Positions 55,530 to 64,000 of a stretch of 64,000 nucleotides of DNA are shown one piece after another. This stretch comes from Comamonadaceae bacterium (GTDB lineage Bacteria; Pseudomonadota; Gammaproteobacteria; Burkholderiales; Burkholderiaceae_C): assembly GCA_027488255.1 (NCBI GenBank), contig JAIYBZ010000037.1, positions 248,001 to 312,000 of the forward strand. Reading direction: 5' to 3'. Numbering within the stretch: the first letter of the stretch is position 1; each line of letters begins with the position of its first letter. Both the position numbers and the translations under genes were made by a program. The notes beneath the pieces are model-generated. The model did not search any database. It was given only the letters and a program-made list of their open reading frames with translations, and was not told the DNA's origin.

Positions 55530-56945
55530 ATGTCCTTCAGTCTGGCTACCGTCGCTTACCTAGGCGCCGCAATTCTCTTCATTCTCAGCTTGGGGGGCTT
55601 GTCCAACCCCGAAACGTCGCGTCGCGGCAACCTCTACGGCATCATCGGCATGGCGCTGGCGGTGCTGGCCACCATTTTGGGCCCGCGGGTCGCTGCGGCT
55701 GGCATCCCCTGGATCGTGGGGGCCTTGTTGATTGGCGGCAGTGTTGGCTTGTATGCCGCCAAGACCGTCAAGATGACCCAAATGCCCGAGCTGGTCGCTT
55801 TGATGCACAGCTTGGTGGGTTTGGCGGCTTGCTTGGTGGGTTTTGCCAGTTATGTGGACACCTCCGTCCAGTACACCGGCGCTGAAAAAACCATCCACGA
55901 AGTTGAGATTTACATCGGTATTCTCATCGGCGCGGTGACTTTTTCGGGCTCTTTGATCGCCTTCGGCAAACTCAACGGCAAGATCGGTGGCAAGCCCCTG
56001 TTGTTGCCCGCGCGCCATTGGCTCAACCTGTTGGGTCTGTTGGTGGTGATCTGGTTTGGCCGCGAATTTGTCAACGCCCCTGATGTGCAAAGCGGTATGA
56101 CACCCTTGATCGTCATGACGGTGATCGCGCTCCTTTTTGGCATCCACATGGTGATGGCCATCGGCGGTGCCGACATGCCGGTGGTGGTCTCCATGTTGAA
56201 CAGCTATTCGGGCTGGGCCGCAGCTGCCACGGGCTTCATGTTGAGCAACGACTTGCTGATCGTGACCGGCGCCTTGGTGGGTTCCTCGGGCGCCATCTTG
56301 TCGTACATCATGTGCAATGCCATGAACCGCAACTTCATCAGCGTCATCGCCGGCGGCTTTGGCGGGGGGGCGGACAAACCGGCTGCCGCCAGCGGCGCTG
56401 CAGCCGAACCCCAAGGTGAAGTGGTGCCCGTCAGTGCCAGCGAGACCGCCGAGTTGCTGCGCGATGCCAAGAGCGTGATCATCGTGCCGGGCTACGGCAT
56501 GGCGGTGGCTCAAGCCCAACACACGGTGAACGACATCACCAAGACCTTGCGCGATCGCGGTGTGAATGTGCGCTTTGGCATTCACCCAGTGGCCGGCCGC
56601 ATGCCGGGCCACATGAACGTGTTGTTGGCTGAGGCCAAAGTGCCCTACGACATCGTTTTGGAGATGGACGAAATCAACGACGATTTTCCAGACACCGATG
56701 TGGTCATGGTCATTGGCGCCAACGACATCGTCAACCCGGCCGCACAAGAAGACCCGACCAGCCCGATTGCCGGCATGCCGGTGCTCGAAGTTTGGAAAGG
56801 CCGTACCAGCATCGTGATGAAACGCTCCATGGCCAGTGGCTACGCCGGGGTGGACAACCCGCTGTTTTACAAAGACAACAACCGCATGCTTTTTGGCGAT
56901 GCCAAGAAGATGTTGGACGAGGTCCTGGCGGCTTTGAAAGCCTGA
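55530..56945 (+). CDS. pntB: NAD(P) transhydrogenase subunit beta
   Basis: Beta subunit of 471 residues: about eight or nine membrane helices (1-270) forming the proton channel, then the NADP(H)-binding domain III (about 300-471) with [33 protein letters not shown] and [12 protein letters not shown]. All are standard PntB segments. It pairs with pntA, and a strong terminator follows. Confidence 0.98.
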   Translation: MSFSLATVAYLGAAILFILSLGGLSNPETSRRGNLYGIIGMALAVLATILGPRVAAAGIPWIVGALLIGGSVGLYAAKTVKMTQMPELVALMHSLVGLAACLVGFASYVDTSVQYTGAEKTIHEVEIYIGILIGAVTFSGSLIAFGKLNGKIGGKPLLLPARHWLNLLGLLVVIWFGREFVNAPDVQSGMTPLIVMTVIALLFGIHMVMAIGGADMPVVVSMLNSYSGWAAAATGFMLSNDLLIVTGALVGSSGAILSYIMCNAMNRNFISVIAGGFGGGADKPAAASGAAAEPQGEVVPVSASETAELLRDAKSVIIVPGYGMAVAQAQHTVNDITKTLRDRGVNVRFGIHPVAGRMPGHMNVLLAEAKVPYDIVLEMDEINDDFPDTDVVMVIGANDIVNPAAQEDPTSPIAGMPVLEVWKGRTSIVMKRSMASGYAGVDNPLFYKDNNRMLFGDAKKMLDEVLAALKA

Positions 56946-56977
56946 GCGCACAGCAGGCTCTTTTGGGGGCCAAATCG

Positions 56978-57010
56978 AAAGCGGAAGAATGATTTCTTCC
57001 GCTTTTTTTT
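56978..57010 (+). terminator. Intrinsic terminator after pntB
   Basis: A twelve-base perfect stem, AAAGCGGAAGAA (56978-56989) with TTCTTCCGCTTT (56994-57005), has a TGAT loop and runs into a string of T to 57010. Confidence 0.95.
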
Positions 57011-57031
57011 GGCGTAAACCCTGAGTCAAGC

Positions 57032-57063
57032 CTGTCAGTTTTCTGTCAGATCTGCGGTAGACT
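57032..57063 (+). promoter_or_regulatory. Direct repeats and -10-like element upstream of fadD
   Basis: CTGTCAG occurs at 57032-57038 and again at 57043-57049, spaced 11 bases (one helical turn). TAGACT at 57058-57063 is a possible -10 box, 21 bases before the fadD ATG. The repeats would sit over the -35 region. The regulator is unknown. Confidence 0.35.
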
Positions 57064-57083
57064 GAACCGCAGGAGAACCCGAC

Positions 57084-58766
57084 ATGAACTTGAATCCCGT
57101 TTGGCTAAAAAGTTACCCCGAAGGTGTCCCCGCAGACATCGATGTTCGGCAATACAACTCGTTGGTTGGCTTGCTTGATGAGAGCTTTGCCAAGTATGCG
57201 AACCGCACCGCCTACAGTTTTTTGGGCAAAGACATCAGTTATGCCCAGACAGACCGAGAAAGCCTGGCCATGGCCGGTTACTTTCAATCCTTGGGCCTCA
57301 ACAAGGGTGACCGCATTGCCATCATGATGCCCAACGTGCCGCAATACCCGGTGGTGGTGGCGGCCATCTTGCGTGCGGGTTATGTGGTGGTCAATGTCAA
57401 CCCGCTCTACACCGCGCGCGAACTCGAGCACCAACTCAAAGACTCTGGCGCCAAAGCCATTGTGATCATCGAAAACTTTGCGGCCACACTCGAGAAATGC
57501 ATCGCCCAAACGCCAGTTCAGCACGTGGTGTTGGCCTCGATGGGCGACCGACTGGGCTTGCTCAAGGGCAGCTTGGTGAACTATGTGGTGCGCAACGTCA
57601 AGAAGATGGTGCCGCCCTTCAATTTGCCGCAAGCCGTGCGATTCAACGATGCCTTGTCTAAAGGGCAACAACTGCCCTTCCAAAAGCCCGACTTGCAGGC
57701 GGACGACATTGCCGTCTTGCAGTACACCGGGGGCACCACCGGGGTGTCTAAGGGCGCGGTCTTGTTGCACCGCAACTTGATTGCCAACGTTTTGCAATCT
57801 GAGGCTTGGAACTCGCCCGTGATGAAGCGCATTCCGGCGGGGGAACAACCCACCTCGGTGTGCGCTTTGCCGCTGTACCACATCTTCGCTTTCACGGTGA
57901 ACATGATGTTGTCCATGCGTTACGGTGGCAAAACCATCTTGATTCCCAATCCGCGTGATTTGCCTGCCGTGCTCAAAGAGCTGGCCAAGCACACCTTCCA
58001 CAGTTTTCCGGCGGTGAACACTTTGTTCAACGGGCTGGCCAATCACCCGGACTTCAACACCGTCAACTGGTCCAACCTCAAGGTGTCCTTGGGCGGCGGT
58101 ATGGCCGTCACACCCAATGTGGCCAAACTTTGGCTCGAGAAAACCGGTTGCCCCATTTGTGAAGGTTACGGACTGTCTGAAACCAGTCCTTCGGCCAGTT
58201 GCAATCCCACCACCAGCACCGAATTTACGGGCACCATTGGCGTGCCTATCCCAGGCACTTGGATGAAGCTGTTGGACGACGATGGCCATGAAGTGACCAC
58301 CCCAGGACAGCCGGGTGAAATTGCCATCAAAGGCCCTCAAGTGATGGCCGGTTATTGGCAACGCCCCGATGAAACCGCCAAGGTCATGACCGCAGACGGC
58401 TACTTCAAGTCGGGTGATGTGGGCATCATCGATGAGCGCGGCTTCTTCAAGATCGTGGACCGCAAGAAAGACATGATTTTGGTCAGTGGCTTCAACGTCT
58501 ATCCCAACGAGGTCGAAGAAGTCGCCTCGGCATGTCCCGGCGTGATGGAGTGCGCTGCCATCGGCATTCCCGATGAAAAAACGGGTGAGGCGGTGAAACT
58601 GGTGGTGGTCAAAAAAGACCCTGCACTCACCGAAGAACAGATCTTGGCCTATTGCCGCGACAACATGACGGGTTACAAGCAACCTCGTGTGATTGAGTTT
58701 CGCGCTGAATTGCCCAAGACCCCAGTGGGCAAAATTTTGCGCCGTGAGTTGCGCAACAAAACCTGA
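57084..58766 (+). CDS. fadD: Long-chain fatty acid-CoA ligase FadD
   Basis: Membrane-associated acyl-CoA synthetase of 560 residues that activates long-chain fatty acids for beta-oxidation. The N-terminus WLKSYPEGVPADIDVRQYNS and the full length parallel E. coli FadD. ATP-binding YTGGTTGVSKGAVLLHRN, EGYGLSETSP, FKSGDVGIIDERG and the FACS-like DRKKDMILVSGFNVYPNE are visible. AGGAG lies upstream of the ATG. A terminator follows. Confidence 0.95.
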   Translation: MNLNPVWLKSYPEGVPADIDVRQYNSLVGLLDESFAKYANRTAYSFLGKDISYAQTDRESLAMAGYFQSLGLNKGDRIAIMMPNVPQYPVVVAAILRAGYVVVNVNPLYTARELEHQLKDSGAKAIVIIENFAATLEKCIAQTPVQHVVLASMGDRLGLLKGSLVNYVVRNVKKMVPPFNLPQAVRFNDALSKGQQLPFQKPDLQADDIAVLQYTGGTTGVSKGAVLLHRNLIANVLQSEAWNSPVMKRIPAGEQPTSVCALPLYHIFAFTVNMMLSMRYGGKTILIPNPRDLPAVLKELAKHTFHSFPAVNTLFNGLANHPDFNTVNWSNLKVSLGGGMAVTPNVAKLWLEKTGCPICEGYGLSETSPSASCNPTTSTEFTGTIGVPIPGTWMKLLDDDGHEVTTPGQPGEIAIKGPQVMAGYWQRPDETAKVMTADGYFKSGDVGIIDERGFFKIVDRKKDMILVSGFNVYPNEVEEVASACPGVMECAAIGIPDEKTGEAVKLVVVKKDPALTEEQILAYCRDNMTGYKQPRVIEFRAELPKTPVGKILRRELRNKT

Positions 58767-58807
58767 GATCGGGGAGGTCGTCAGCGGCCTCTTGACCGAT
58801 ACACTTC

Positions 58808-58833
58808 AAAGCGGCCCGAGTGGCCGCTTTTTT
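58808..58833 (+). terminator. Intrinsic terminator after fadD
   Basis: AAAGCGGCC (58808-58816) pairs with GGCCGCTTT (58822-58830) around a CGAGT loop; the T-run extends to 58833. Confidence 0.92.
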
Positions 58834-58872
58834 CATTTGTAAATTGTTCATTTCGCGACAAAGGGGACCCGC

Positions 58873-59640
58873 ATGGCGGTGATCGGCATCATGAGTGCCA
58901 TGCACGAAGAGTTGGCGGCGGTGTTGGCACACATGCCCGATGAGCAACGGGTTTCAGTGGCCGGACGAGATTTTTTTGTCGGCCATTGGCACGGTCATGC
59001 GCTGGTGGCCGTGTTGTCGCGCATCGGCAAAGTGGCGGCGGCCACCACGGCCACGGTCTTGCTTGAGCGCTTTGGTGTCGACCAGTTGGTGTTCACTGGC
59101 GTGGCTGGCGGTTTGGGGGCCGATGTGCGGGTGGGCGATGTGGTGGTGGCTACAAAGTGTGTGCAGCATGACATGGATGCATCGCCCTTGTTTGCGCCGC
59201 ATGAAGTGCCGCTGTATGGCCGTGCTTTCTTTGATACAGATTTGCCGTTGTCGGTCCAGTTGGCGCAGGCCAGTGAAGCGGTGTTGCAACACGCTGAACA
59301 GCATCTGGGCCAAGCGGCCATGGCCGAGTTTGCTTTGAAGGCACCGCAAGTGCACCAGGGTTTGGTGCTCAGTGGAGATCGATTTGTTTCCACCAGCGCA
59401 GAAAGCCAAGCATTGCGCCAGCGCTTTCCTGCCGCCATGGCGGTGGAGATGGAGGGCGCGGCGGTGGCCCAGGTGTGCTTTGATTTCGGCGTGCCCTTTG
59501 CCGCATTGCGGACCATTTCAGACCGGGCCGATGACACGGCCCATGCCGATTTCAACCAATTCATCGGTGCCGTGGCCAGCCGTTACAGCTTGGCCATCTT
59601 GTCCGGTTGGCTGGGTCAGACGCGCCCAGTGAAGGCCTGA
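58873..59640 (+). CDS. mtnN: 5'-methylthioadenosine/S-adenosylhomocysteine nucleosidase
   Basis: Cleaves adenine from methylthioadenosine and S-adenosylhomocysteine, recycling by-products of SAM use. The 255-residue protein begins VIGIMSAMHEELAAV with the catalytic-site glutamate and contains VFTGVAGGLGADVRVGDVV. The ribosyl-binding VEMEGAAVAQV and catalytic aspartate in RTISDRADD complete the set. AAGGGG precedes the start. Its stop directly abuts the stop of the convergent corA. Confidence 0.95.
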   Translation: MAVIGIMSAMHEELAAVLAHMPDEQRVSVAGRDFFVGHWHGHALVAVLSRIGKVAAATTATVLLERFGVDQLVFTGVAGGLGADVRVGDVVVATKCVQHDMDASPLFAPHEVPLYGRAFFDTDLPLSVQLAQASEAVLQHAEQHLGQAAMAEFALKAPQVHQGLVLSGDRFVSTSAESQALRQRFPAAMAVEMEGAAVAQVCFDFGVPFAALRTISDRADDTAHADFNQFIGAVASRYSLAILSGWLGQTRPVKA

Positions 59641-60627
59641 TTATTTGAGCCAACCGCGACGACGGAAGTACCACATGGGCACCACCGCACTGGCCACCAT
59701 CAAAGCCAGCGCAAAGGGGTAGCCCCATTTTTGCGACAGTTCGGGCATGTACTGGAAGTTCATGCCGTACAAACTGGCGATGAGTGTGGGGGGCAACAGC
59801 GCCACGCTGGCCACCGAAAAAATCTTGATGATTTTGTTCTGGTTGATGTTGATGAAACCGACCGTGGCATCCATCAAAAAGTTGATCTTGTCGAACAAAA
59901 AAGCGGTGTGCGAATCGAGCGAATCGATGTCGCGCAAAATTTGCCGTGCCTCTTCAAATTGTTCGGCATTGAGCATTTTCGAACGCATCATGAAGCTCAC
60001 CGCGCGGCGCGTGTCCATGACGTTGCGGCGGATGCGTCCATTCAAATCTTCTTGCCGCGCGATGGCCCCCAGCACTTCGCTGGCCATGGCGTCGGTCACA
60101 TCACCCGACAGCACTTTTTTGCCCGCGGTTTCCAGCTTGTCGTAGATGTTTTCCAGTGTGTCCGCGGAATACTCGGCATCGGCATCAAACAACTTGAGCA
60201 GCACTTCTTTGGCGTCTTCGATCAAGCCGGGCGCGCGGCGCGCACGCATGCGCAGCAAGCGAAACACCGGCACGTCTTCGTCGTGAATCGAAAACAGCAC
60301 GCCTTGGCTTTTCAGCTCGACATTGTGTTGGTTCAAGATGAACGCGCAGCGCACGGTGCGGGGTTCGTCTTCATCGGCAATCAAGAAGTCTGAGCGAATG
60401 TGCAATTCGCCATTGTCTTCCGCATAAAAACGCGCCGACTCTTCGATGTCCTCGTCCATCGCGTCTTCCGGAATGGACAGGCCGTAGTACTGTTTGATCC
60501 AGCGCTTTTCCTCCAGCGTCGGCGATTCCAAGTCGACCCAGATAGGCTGAAAACGGGAGAGTTCTTCCAACGATTCGATCTCTTCTTGAAAGAGGCGGCC
60601 GTTGGCGAGTGTGAAGATGTTGAGCAT
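59641..60627 (-). CDS. corA: Magnesium/cobalt transporter CorA
   Basis: Pentameric divalent-cation channel of 328 residues. A large cytoplasmic N-terminal domain is followed by two C-terminal membrane helices. The GMN selectivity motif is in LYGMNFQYMPEL, with the second helix FALALMVASAVVPMWYF and a basic tail. The ribosome site is weak. The 222-bp upstream region carries overlapping inverted repeats that may regulate it. Confidence 0.97.
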   Translation of the reverse strand: MLNIFTLANGRLFQEEIESLEELSRFQPIWVDLESPTLEEKRWIKQYYGLSIPEDAMDEDIEESARFYAEDNGELHIRSDFLIADEDEPRTVRCAFILNQHNVELKSQGVLFSIHDEDVPVFRLLRMRARRAPGLIEDAKEVLLKLFDADAEYSADTLENIYDKLETAGKKVLSGDVTDAMASEVLGAIARQEDLNGRIRRNVMDTRRAVSFMMRSKMLNAEQFEEARQILRDIDSLDSHTAFLFDKINFLMDATVGFININQNKIIKIFSVASVALLPPTLIASLYGMNFQYMPELSQKWGYPFALALMVASAVVPMWYFRRRGWLK

Positions 60628-60686
60628 GGCGAATCCGAAAAATGGCCAGTTGCCAATGGTTCAAAGGGGCGGCGAAGGGGTTTAGC

Positions 60687-60746
60687 AGCTTTCGAACGAT
60701 GGGCGGGGTGCTCAGTGCGTTCGAAAGCTACCGACTCGGGGTAGCT
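60687..60746. repeat. Overlapping inverted repeats in the corA/MFS divergent spacer
   Basis: AGCTTTCGAAC (60687-60697) is perfectly complementary to GTTCGAAAGCT (60719-60729), 21 bases apart. AGCTACC (60726-60732) pairs with GGTAGCT (60740-60746). The two helices share 60726-60729 and so cannot both form fully. They lie 60-120 bases upstream of corA and 104-163 bases upstream of the MFS gene. Confidence 0.8.
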
Positions 60747-60849
60747 TCCACGGCAGTGTGTCTCCAATGTGAATCGGCGGATTATCGCACTGGATGCGGC
60801 ATGGCGAACCTGTGGAGTGTTAGATTCAGTCAACTTCAAAGCAATCTTC

Positions 60850-62079
60850 ATGACCCCTCACTTGTCTCCTCGGCGCGAGCGCTGGCTTTTGTTCACGCTG
60901 GCCGGGATCCAGTTCACGCACATCCTGGATTTCATGATCATGATGCCGCTGGGGCCCCAGTTCACGGCCTTGTTTGGCATCAGCAATGCGCAGTTTGGTT
61001 TGCTGGTCTCGGCTTACACCTTGTCGGCCGGCTTTTCTGGCTTGTTGGCCTCCACCTACATTGACCGCTTCAGCCGAAAGCAATTGCTGCTCACCATGTA
61101 CACCCTCTTTGGCCTGGCTACTTTGGCTTGTGGCTTGGCCCCTGATTACCTGTGGCTCATGGTGGCCCGAGTGGCGGCAGGTTTGTTTGGCGGGGTGTTG
61201 TCGGCTTTGTCGCAAACCATCGTGGCCGATGTGGTGCCTTTTGAGCGCCGCGGACGCGCCATGAGCGTGGTCATGACCTCTTTTTCTGTGTCCACGGTCG
61301 CAGGTGTTCCCTTGGGCCTGTTTCTGGCGGCCCACTTGAGCTGGCACGCGCCATTTTTTGGAATTGCCTTGCTGGTCGGTCTGCTGGCCTTGGGCGCCTG
61401 GCAAACCTTGCCGCGCTTAGATGCCCATCTGCACCATCCAGAGCGGGTCAGTGTCTGGCGCGGTATTGGGCAAGTCTTGGCCGAAGCCAATCATTTGAAA
61501 GCGTTTGGGGTCTCGGGCCTGATGATGTTCGCGGGGTTCACGGTCATCCCCTACATCACCATTTACCTGCAGTCCAATGCCGGCATGCAAACGGCCGAGG
61601 TGCCGTGGATTTATTTGTGCGGGGGCGTGGCCACCTTGCTGACGGCGCGCTATTTTGGTCGTTTGACGGACCGCGTGGGCAAAGTGCGTGTGTTCCAGCG
61701 ATTGGCGGTGGCGGTGGCGGTGCCGCTGGTGGCCACCACCTTGTCAGAAGGTTTGCCGCTGTGGGGTATGTTGGCCATTTCGACCTTGCTCTTCACGGTG
61801 ATGAGCGGCCGCATGATTCCGGGCATGGCCATGATTTCTTCGGCCGCAGAGCCTCGACTGCGCGGGACCTTCATGACCCTCAACTCGGCGGTGCAATCGG
61901 GCTCTATGGGCTTGGCCGCCTTGGTGGCCGGATTGATCATTGGGCGCGATGCACAAGGGCATCTCACCCATTATTGGGTCGCGGGCTTGTTGGGTGTGTC
62001 GGCCAGTTTGCTGAGCGCCTGGTTGGCAGGGCGCTTGCGTTTGCATGGTGCCCCGGGAGTTCCGGGGGCCTCTTCTTGA
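60850..62079 (+). CDS. MFS transporter (arabinose-efflux-like group)
   Basis: Permease of 409 residues with twelve predicted membrane segments. ILDFMIMMPLGPQFTALFGIS in the first helix and TYIDRFSRKQLLL in loop 2-3 are typical of the AraJ/PbuE-like subgroup. PFERRGRAMSVVMTSFSV lies in the motif C region. The substrate is unknown. ATG at 60850 is used, without a strong ribosome site. It precedes hpf, where rpoN would be expected in related genomes. Confidence 0.88.
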   Translation: MTPHLSPRRERWLLFTLAGIQFTHILDFMIMMPLGPQFTALFGISNAQFGLLVSAYTLSAGFSGLLASTYIDRFSRKQLLLTMYTLFGLATLACGLAPDYLWLMVARVAAGLFGGVLSALSQTIVADVVPFERRGRAMSVVMTSFSVSTVAGVPLGLFLAAHLSWHAPFFGIALLVGLLALGAWQTLPRLDAHLHHPERVSVWRGIGQVLAEANHLKAFGVSGLMMFAGFTVIPYITIYLQSNAGMQTAEVPWIYLCGGVATLLTARYFGRLTDRVGKVRVFQRLAVAVAVPLVATTLSEGLPLWGMLAISTLLFTVMSGRMIPGMAMISSAAEPRLRGTFMTLNSAVQSGSMGLAALVAGLIIGRDAQGHLTHYWVAGLLGVSASLLSAWLAGRLRLHGAPGVPGASS

Positions 62080-62208
62080 GCTGAAGAAGTCTGGCTTCAA
62101 GTCGGACGATAGCACTGAAAAGCGCCTCTGTGGGCAATTGTTGAGCGTTTTTGGGGTGTACCTTGCGTCACCTTGCTTTTCAATACTGGCGCGCGCATAG
62201 TGGGGTTG

Positions 62209-62252
62209 AACCACCCGAACCGGTGGTTTAGCAGCCCCGCCTCGGCGGGGCT
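62209..62252 (+). promoter_or_regulatory. Two consecutive hairpins in the hpf leader
   Basis: AACCACC (62209-62215) pairs with GGTGGTT (62222-62228). Five bases later AGCCCCGC pairs with GCGGGGCT around a four-base loop (62233-62252). No T-run follows, so they are leader structures rather than a terminator. The hpf ribosome site begins about 18 bases downstream. Confidence 0.55.
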
Positions 62253-62283
62253 TCATCACCCTAGATCCATGGAGGCGACGACT

Positions 62284-62613
62284 ATGAATTTAACCATCAG
62301 CGGGCACCATCTTGAAGTGACCCCGGCTTTGCGCCAGTACGTCACGGGGAAACTTGATCGCATTACCCGACATTTCGACCAAGTGGTGGATGTCAAAGTG
62401 CTGCTGACTGTCGAGAAACAGAAAGAAAAGGAAAAACGCCAACGTGCTGAATGCAATATCCACGTCAAGGGCAACGATCTGTTTGCAGAGAGCGCCCATG
62501 AAGATTTGTACGCTGCGGTGGATGATTTGGTAGACAAACTGGACCGCCAAGTGGTGAAGCACAAAGACCGCATCACCGACCACCACCACAGTGCGCCCAA
62601 GCGCATGATGTGA
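62284..62613 (+). CDS. hpf: Ribosome hibernation-promoting factor
   Basis: Short-form HPF (RaiA/YfiA family) of 109 residues that binds the 30S decoding region and promotes 100S dimers or inactive ribosomes in stationary phase. [19 protein letters not shown] at the start and the [15 protein letters not shown] and [17 protein letters not shown] segments are diagnostic; the C-terminus is His/Lys-rich. GGAGG lies about 10 bases before the ATG. It heads the hpf-ptsN-hprK group but is separated from ptsN by a terminator. Confidence 0.96.
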   Translation: MNLTISGHHLEVTPALRQYVTGKLDRITRHFDQVVDVKVLLTVEKQKEKEKRQRAECNIHVKGNDLFAESAHEDLYAAVDDLVDKLDRQVVKHKDRITDHHHSAPKRMM

Positions 62614-62637
62614 TGACTTCATCATTAAGGGGAAACT

Positions 62638-62664
62638 AGGGCCGTCATCAGCGGCCCTTTTTTT
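62638..62664 (+). terminator. Intrinsic terminator between hpf and ptsN
   Basis: AGGGCCG (62638-62644) pairs with CGGCCCT (62652-62658) around TCATCAG, followed by a seven-T run. CATAAT at about 62708 is then a likely -10 element for ptsN. Confidence 0.88.
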
Positions 62665-62725
62665 CGCCGAATCACAACAACATCCGGTGGCGCGTGGCCG
62701 GGAGGTGCATAATCCGGCCTCGACC

Positions 62726-63193
62726 ATGAATCGTCTTTCATCCATATTGCCTGTTGCCCAAGTTCTTGTGGGGGTGGAAGCCACCAGCAAGAAACGCGCA
62801 TTCGAAGAAGCCGGACTTCTCTTTGAGAACCTGCACGGCCTTTCTCGTGCGCTGGTCACCGACAGCCTTTTTGCGCGCGAGCGCCTGGGCTCGACGGGCT
62901 TGGGTCATGGCGTGGCCATTCCGCATGGCCGCATCAAGGGCCTCAAGGCGCCCATGGCTGCGGTGTTTCAATTGGCCCAGCCGATTGGCTTTGATGCCCC
63001 CGACGAGCAGCCGGTCAGCCTGCTGATCTTCTTGTTGGTGCCTGAGGCGGCTACCCAAAAGCACCTCGAAATCTTGTCGGAAATCGCCGAATTGCTGAGT
63101 GACACCGCCTTGCGTGAAAACATCAAAAACAGCACGGTCCAAACCCATTTGCACCAACTGATTGCCCAATGGCAATCGGCCCAGACCGCTTGA
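62726..63193 (+). CDS. ptsN: PTS IIA-like nitrogen regulatory protein PtsN
   Basis: EIIA-Ntr of 155 residues, last phosphoacceptor of the PtsP-PtsO-PtsN chain that links nitrogen and potassium status to regulation. The phosphorylation site is His67 in GLGHGVAIPHGRIKGL, with the second conserved histidine at 61. QPVSLLIFLLVPE matches the EIIA-Ntr core. It lies 24 bases upstream of hprK. A CATAAT -10-like hexamer about 13 bases before the ATG implies a very short leader. Confidence 0.96.
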   Translation: MNRLSSILPVAQVLVGVEATSKKRAFEEAGLLFENLHGLSRALVTDSLFARERLGSTGLGHGVAIPHGRIKGLKAPMAAVFQLAQPIGFDAPDEQPVSLLIFLLVPEAATQKHLEILSEIAELLSDTALRENIKNSTVQTHLHQLIAQWQSAQTA

Positions 63194-63217
63194 CCTTGTT
63201 CTGGCCGGAACCCTGCG

Positions 63218-64000
63218 ATGAAACCCACCGTCATCAGCGCCGATGTTCTGTTTGAAGACCACCGCAGTAAGCTGAAATGGCAATGGGTCGCCGGTTTGGG
63301 GGCCTCGGAACGCCGCTTTGACGAAGTGGCTGTGCGCGAGGCCCGTTCTGGCGCTGACTTGGTTGGGTATTTGAACTACATCCACCCTTACCGGGTTCAG
63401 ATTTTGGGGCCACGCGAAGTGGCTTACCTCACCAACTCAACGGCCGATGACTGCGCACGTCGCATCGCGCGCATCGTCACCCTGGAACCGCCGGTGTTGG
63501 TGTTGGCCGATGGGCAGGTGGCCCCTGAAGCGCTGTTGTCCATGTGTGAGCGCGCACAAATCCCCATGTTTTCGACCGACCAATCGTCGGCATTTGTGAT
63601 TGATGTGCTGCGTGCCTATTTGTCCAAGCACTTCGCCGATCGCACCACCATGCACGGTGTATTCATGGACATTTTGGGCATGGGCGTGTTGATCACCGGC
63701 GAATCGGGGCTGGGTAAAAGTGAGTTGGGCTTGGAGCTGATCTCTCGGGGCAATGGCCTGGTGGCGGACGATGCGGTCGATTTGTACCGCATCAACCAAA
63801 CCACCATTGAGGCCCGCTGCCCAGATTTGCTGCAAAACTTGCTCGAAGTGCGCGGCATTGGTTTGTTGGACATTCGGGCCATTTTTGGTGAAACTGCGGT
63901 CCGCCGAAAAATGCGTTTGAAGCTCATTGTTCACTTGGTACGCAAGGAAACGTTGGAGCGAGATTACGAACGCTTGCCCTCAGAGCCTTTGGTGCAAGAT
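63218..64000 (+). CDS. hprK: HPr kinase/phosphorylase (3' end outside the window)
   Basis: Phosphorylates and dephosphorylates the regulatory serine of HPr-type phosphocarriers. The 261 residues present, read open to the window end, include the N-terminal domain, the conserved MHGVFMDI (His146), Walker [10 protein letters not shown] (161-169), and the HprK signature [11 protein letters not shown] (210-220). About 50 C-terminal residues are missing. The hpf-ptsN-hprK order is usual in betaproteobacteria, with rapZ expected next. Confidence 0.96.
   Translation, partial: MKPTVISADVLFEDHRSKLKWQWVAGLGASERRFDEVAVREARSGADLVGYLNYIHPYRVQILGPREVAYLTNSTADDCARRIARIVTLEPPVLVLADGQVAPEALLSMCERAQIPMFSTDQSSAFVIDVLRAYLSKHFADRTTMHGVFMDILGMGVLITGESGLGKSELGLELISRGNGLVADDAVDLYRINQTTIEARCPDLLQNLLEVRGIGLLDIRAIFGETAVRRKMRLKLIVHLVRKETLERDYERLPSEPLVQD

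Noticed and set aside
62070..62087. CTTCTT...AAGAAG inverted repeat at the end of the second MFS gene considered as a terminator.
   Set aside because: Short AT-rich stem spanning the stop codon and no T-tract.

Overview
The window comes from a bacterial chromosome of roughly 60% GC. Family assignments and gene order point to a betaproteobacterium of the order Burkholderiales, most likely Comamonadaceae. Indications are the run pgk ... pyk-fba-purC ... purE-purK-tsaC, the hpf-ptsN-hprK group, orphan Bug-type (TctC-like) binding proteins, and TAAAAT/GATAAT-like -10 elements very close to start codons. I see no rRNA, tRNA, insertion sequence, prophage or CRISPR array. Coding density is very high, many genes abut or overlap, and no gene-free stretch exceeds about 230 bases. 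No gene looks frameshifted; only hprK is cut, by the window end.

Layout. 0-4.4 kb: an RhtA-type exporter, then yajC-secD-secF (Sec translocon accessory complex). 4.4-8.3 kb: dprA, a PAP2 phosphatase and a divergent EptA/MCR-type phosphoethanolamine transferase. 8.4-10.9 kb: def-fmt (formyl-methionine cycle) followed by azlC-azlD. 11-17.3 kb: pgk, an oxygen-dependent fatty acid desaturase, pyk, fba and purC (central carbon metabolism and purine synthesis). 17.5-21.7 kb: an Mpo1-like membrane protein, cnoX, purE, purK and tsaC. 21.7-27.6 kb: SemiSWEET, dacB, then a coupled EamA-tsaB-rimI-uracil glycosylase chain and another EamA transporter. 27.7-32 kb: pyrF, a GST, an acyl-CoA ligase and a class C type serine hydrolase. 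32-38.3 kb: uvrA, an MFS transporter, ssb and a DUF3422 protein.

38.3-43.8 kb is a catabolic cluster: a LysR regulator, an SDR with a degenerate active site, a Bug substrate-binding protein, TcuA and TcuB. It looks like a tricarballylate (or related tricarboxylate) utilisation operon in which the usual TcuC transporter is replaced by a Bug protein.

45.0-53.2 kb is the most distinctive region. It lies between a NUDIX gene and mnmA, a pair I would expect to be adjacent. Seven genes all look directed at peptidoglycan or another envelope polysaccharide: a lytic transglycosylase, a LysM-SGNH protein, two paralogous glucosaminidases flanking the core, an MBOAT O-acyltransferase, a DHHW/AlgJ-like protein, and a lipid-anchored SGNH esterase with an Ape1-like split-domain layout and a lysine-rich tail. 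I infer an envelope glycan O-acetylation, deacetylation and remodelling module.

53.2-64 kb returns to housekeeping: NUDIX, pntA-pntB (proton-translocating transhydrogenase), fadD, mtnN, corA, an MFS transporter, and hpf-ptsN-hprK (ribosome hibernation and the nitrogen-related phosphotransfer system).

All functions are inferred from sequence motifs and family knowledge. No similarity search was run.
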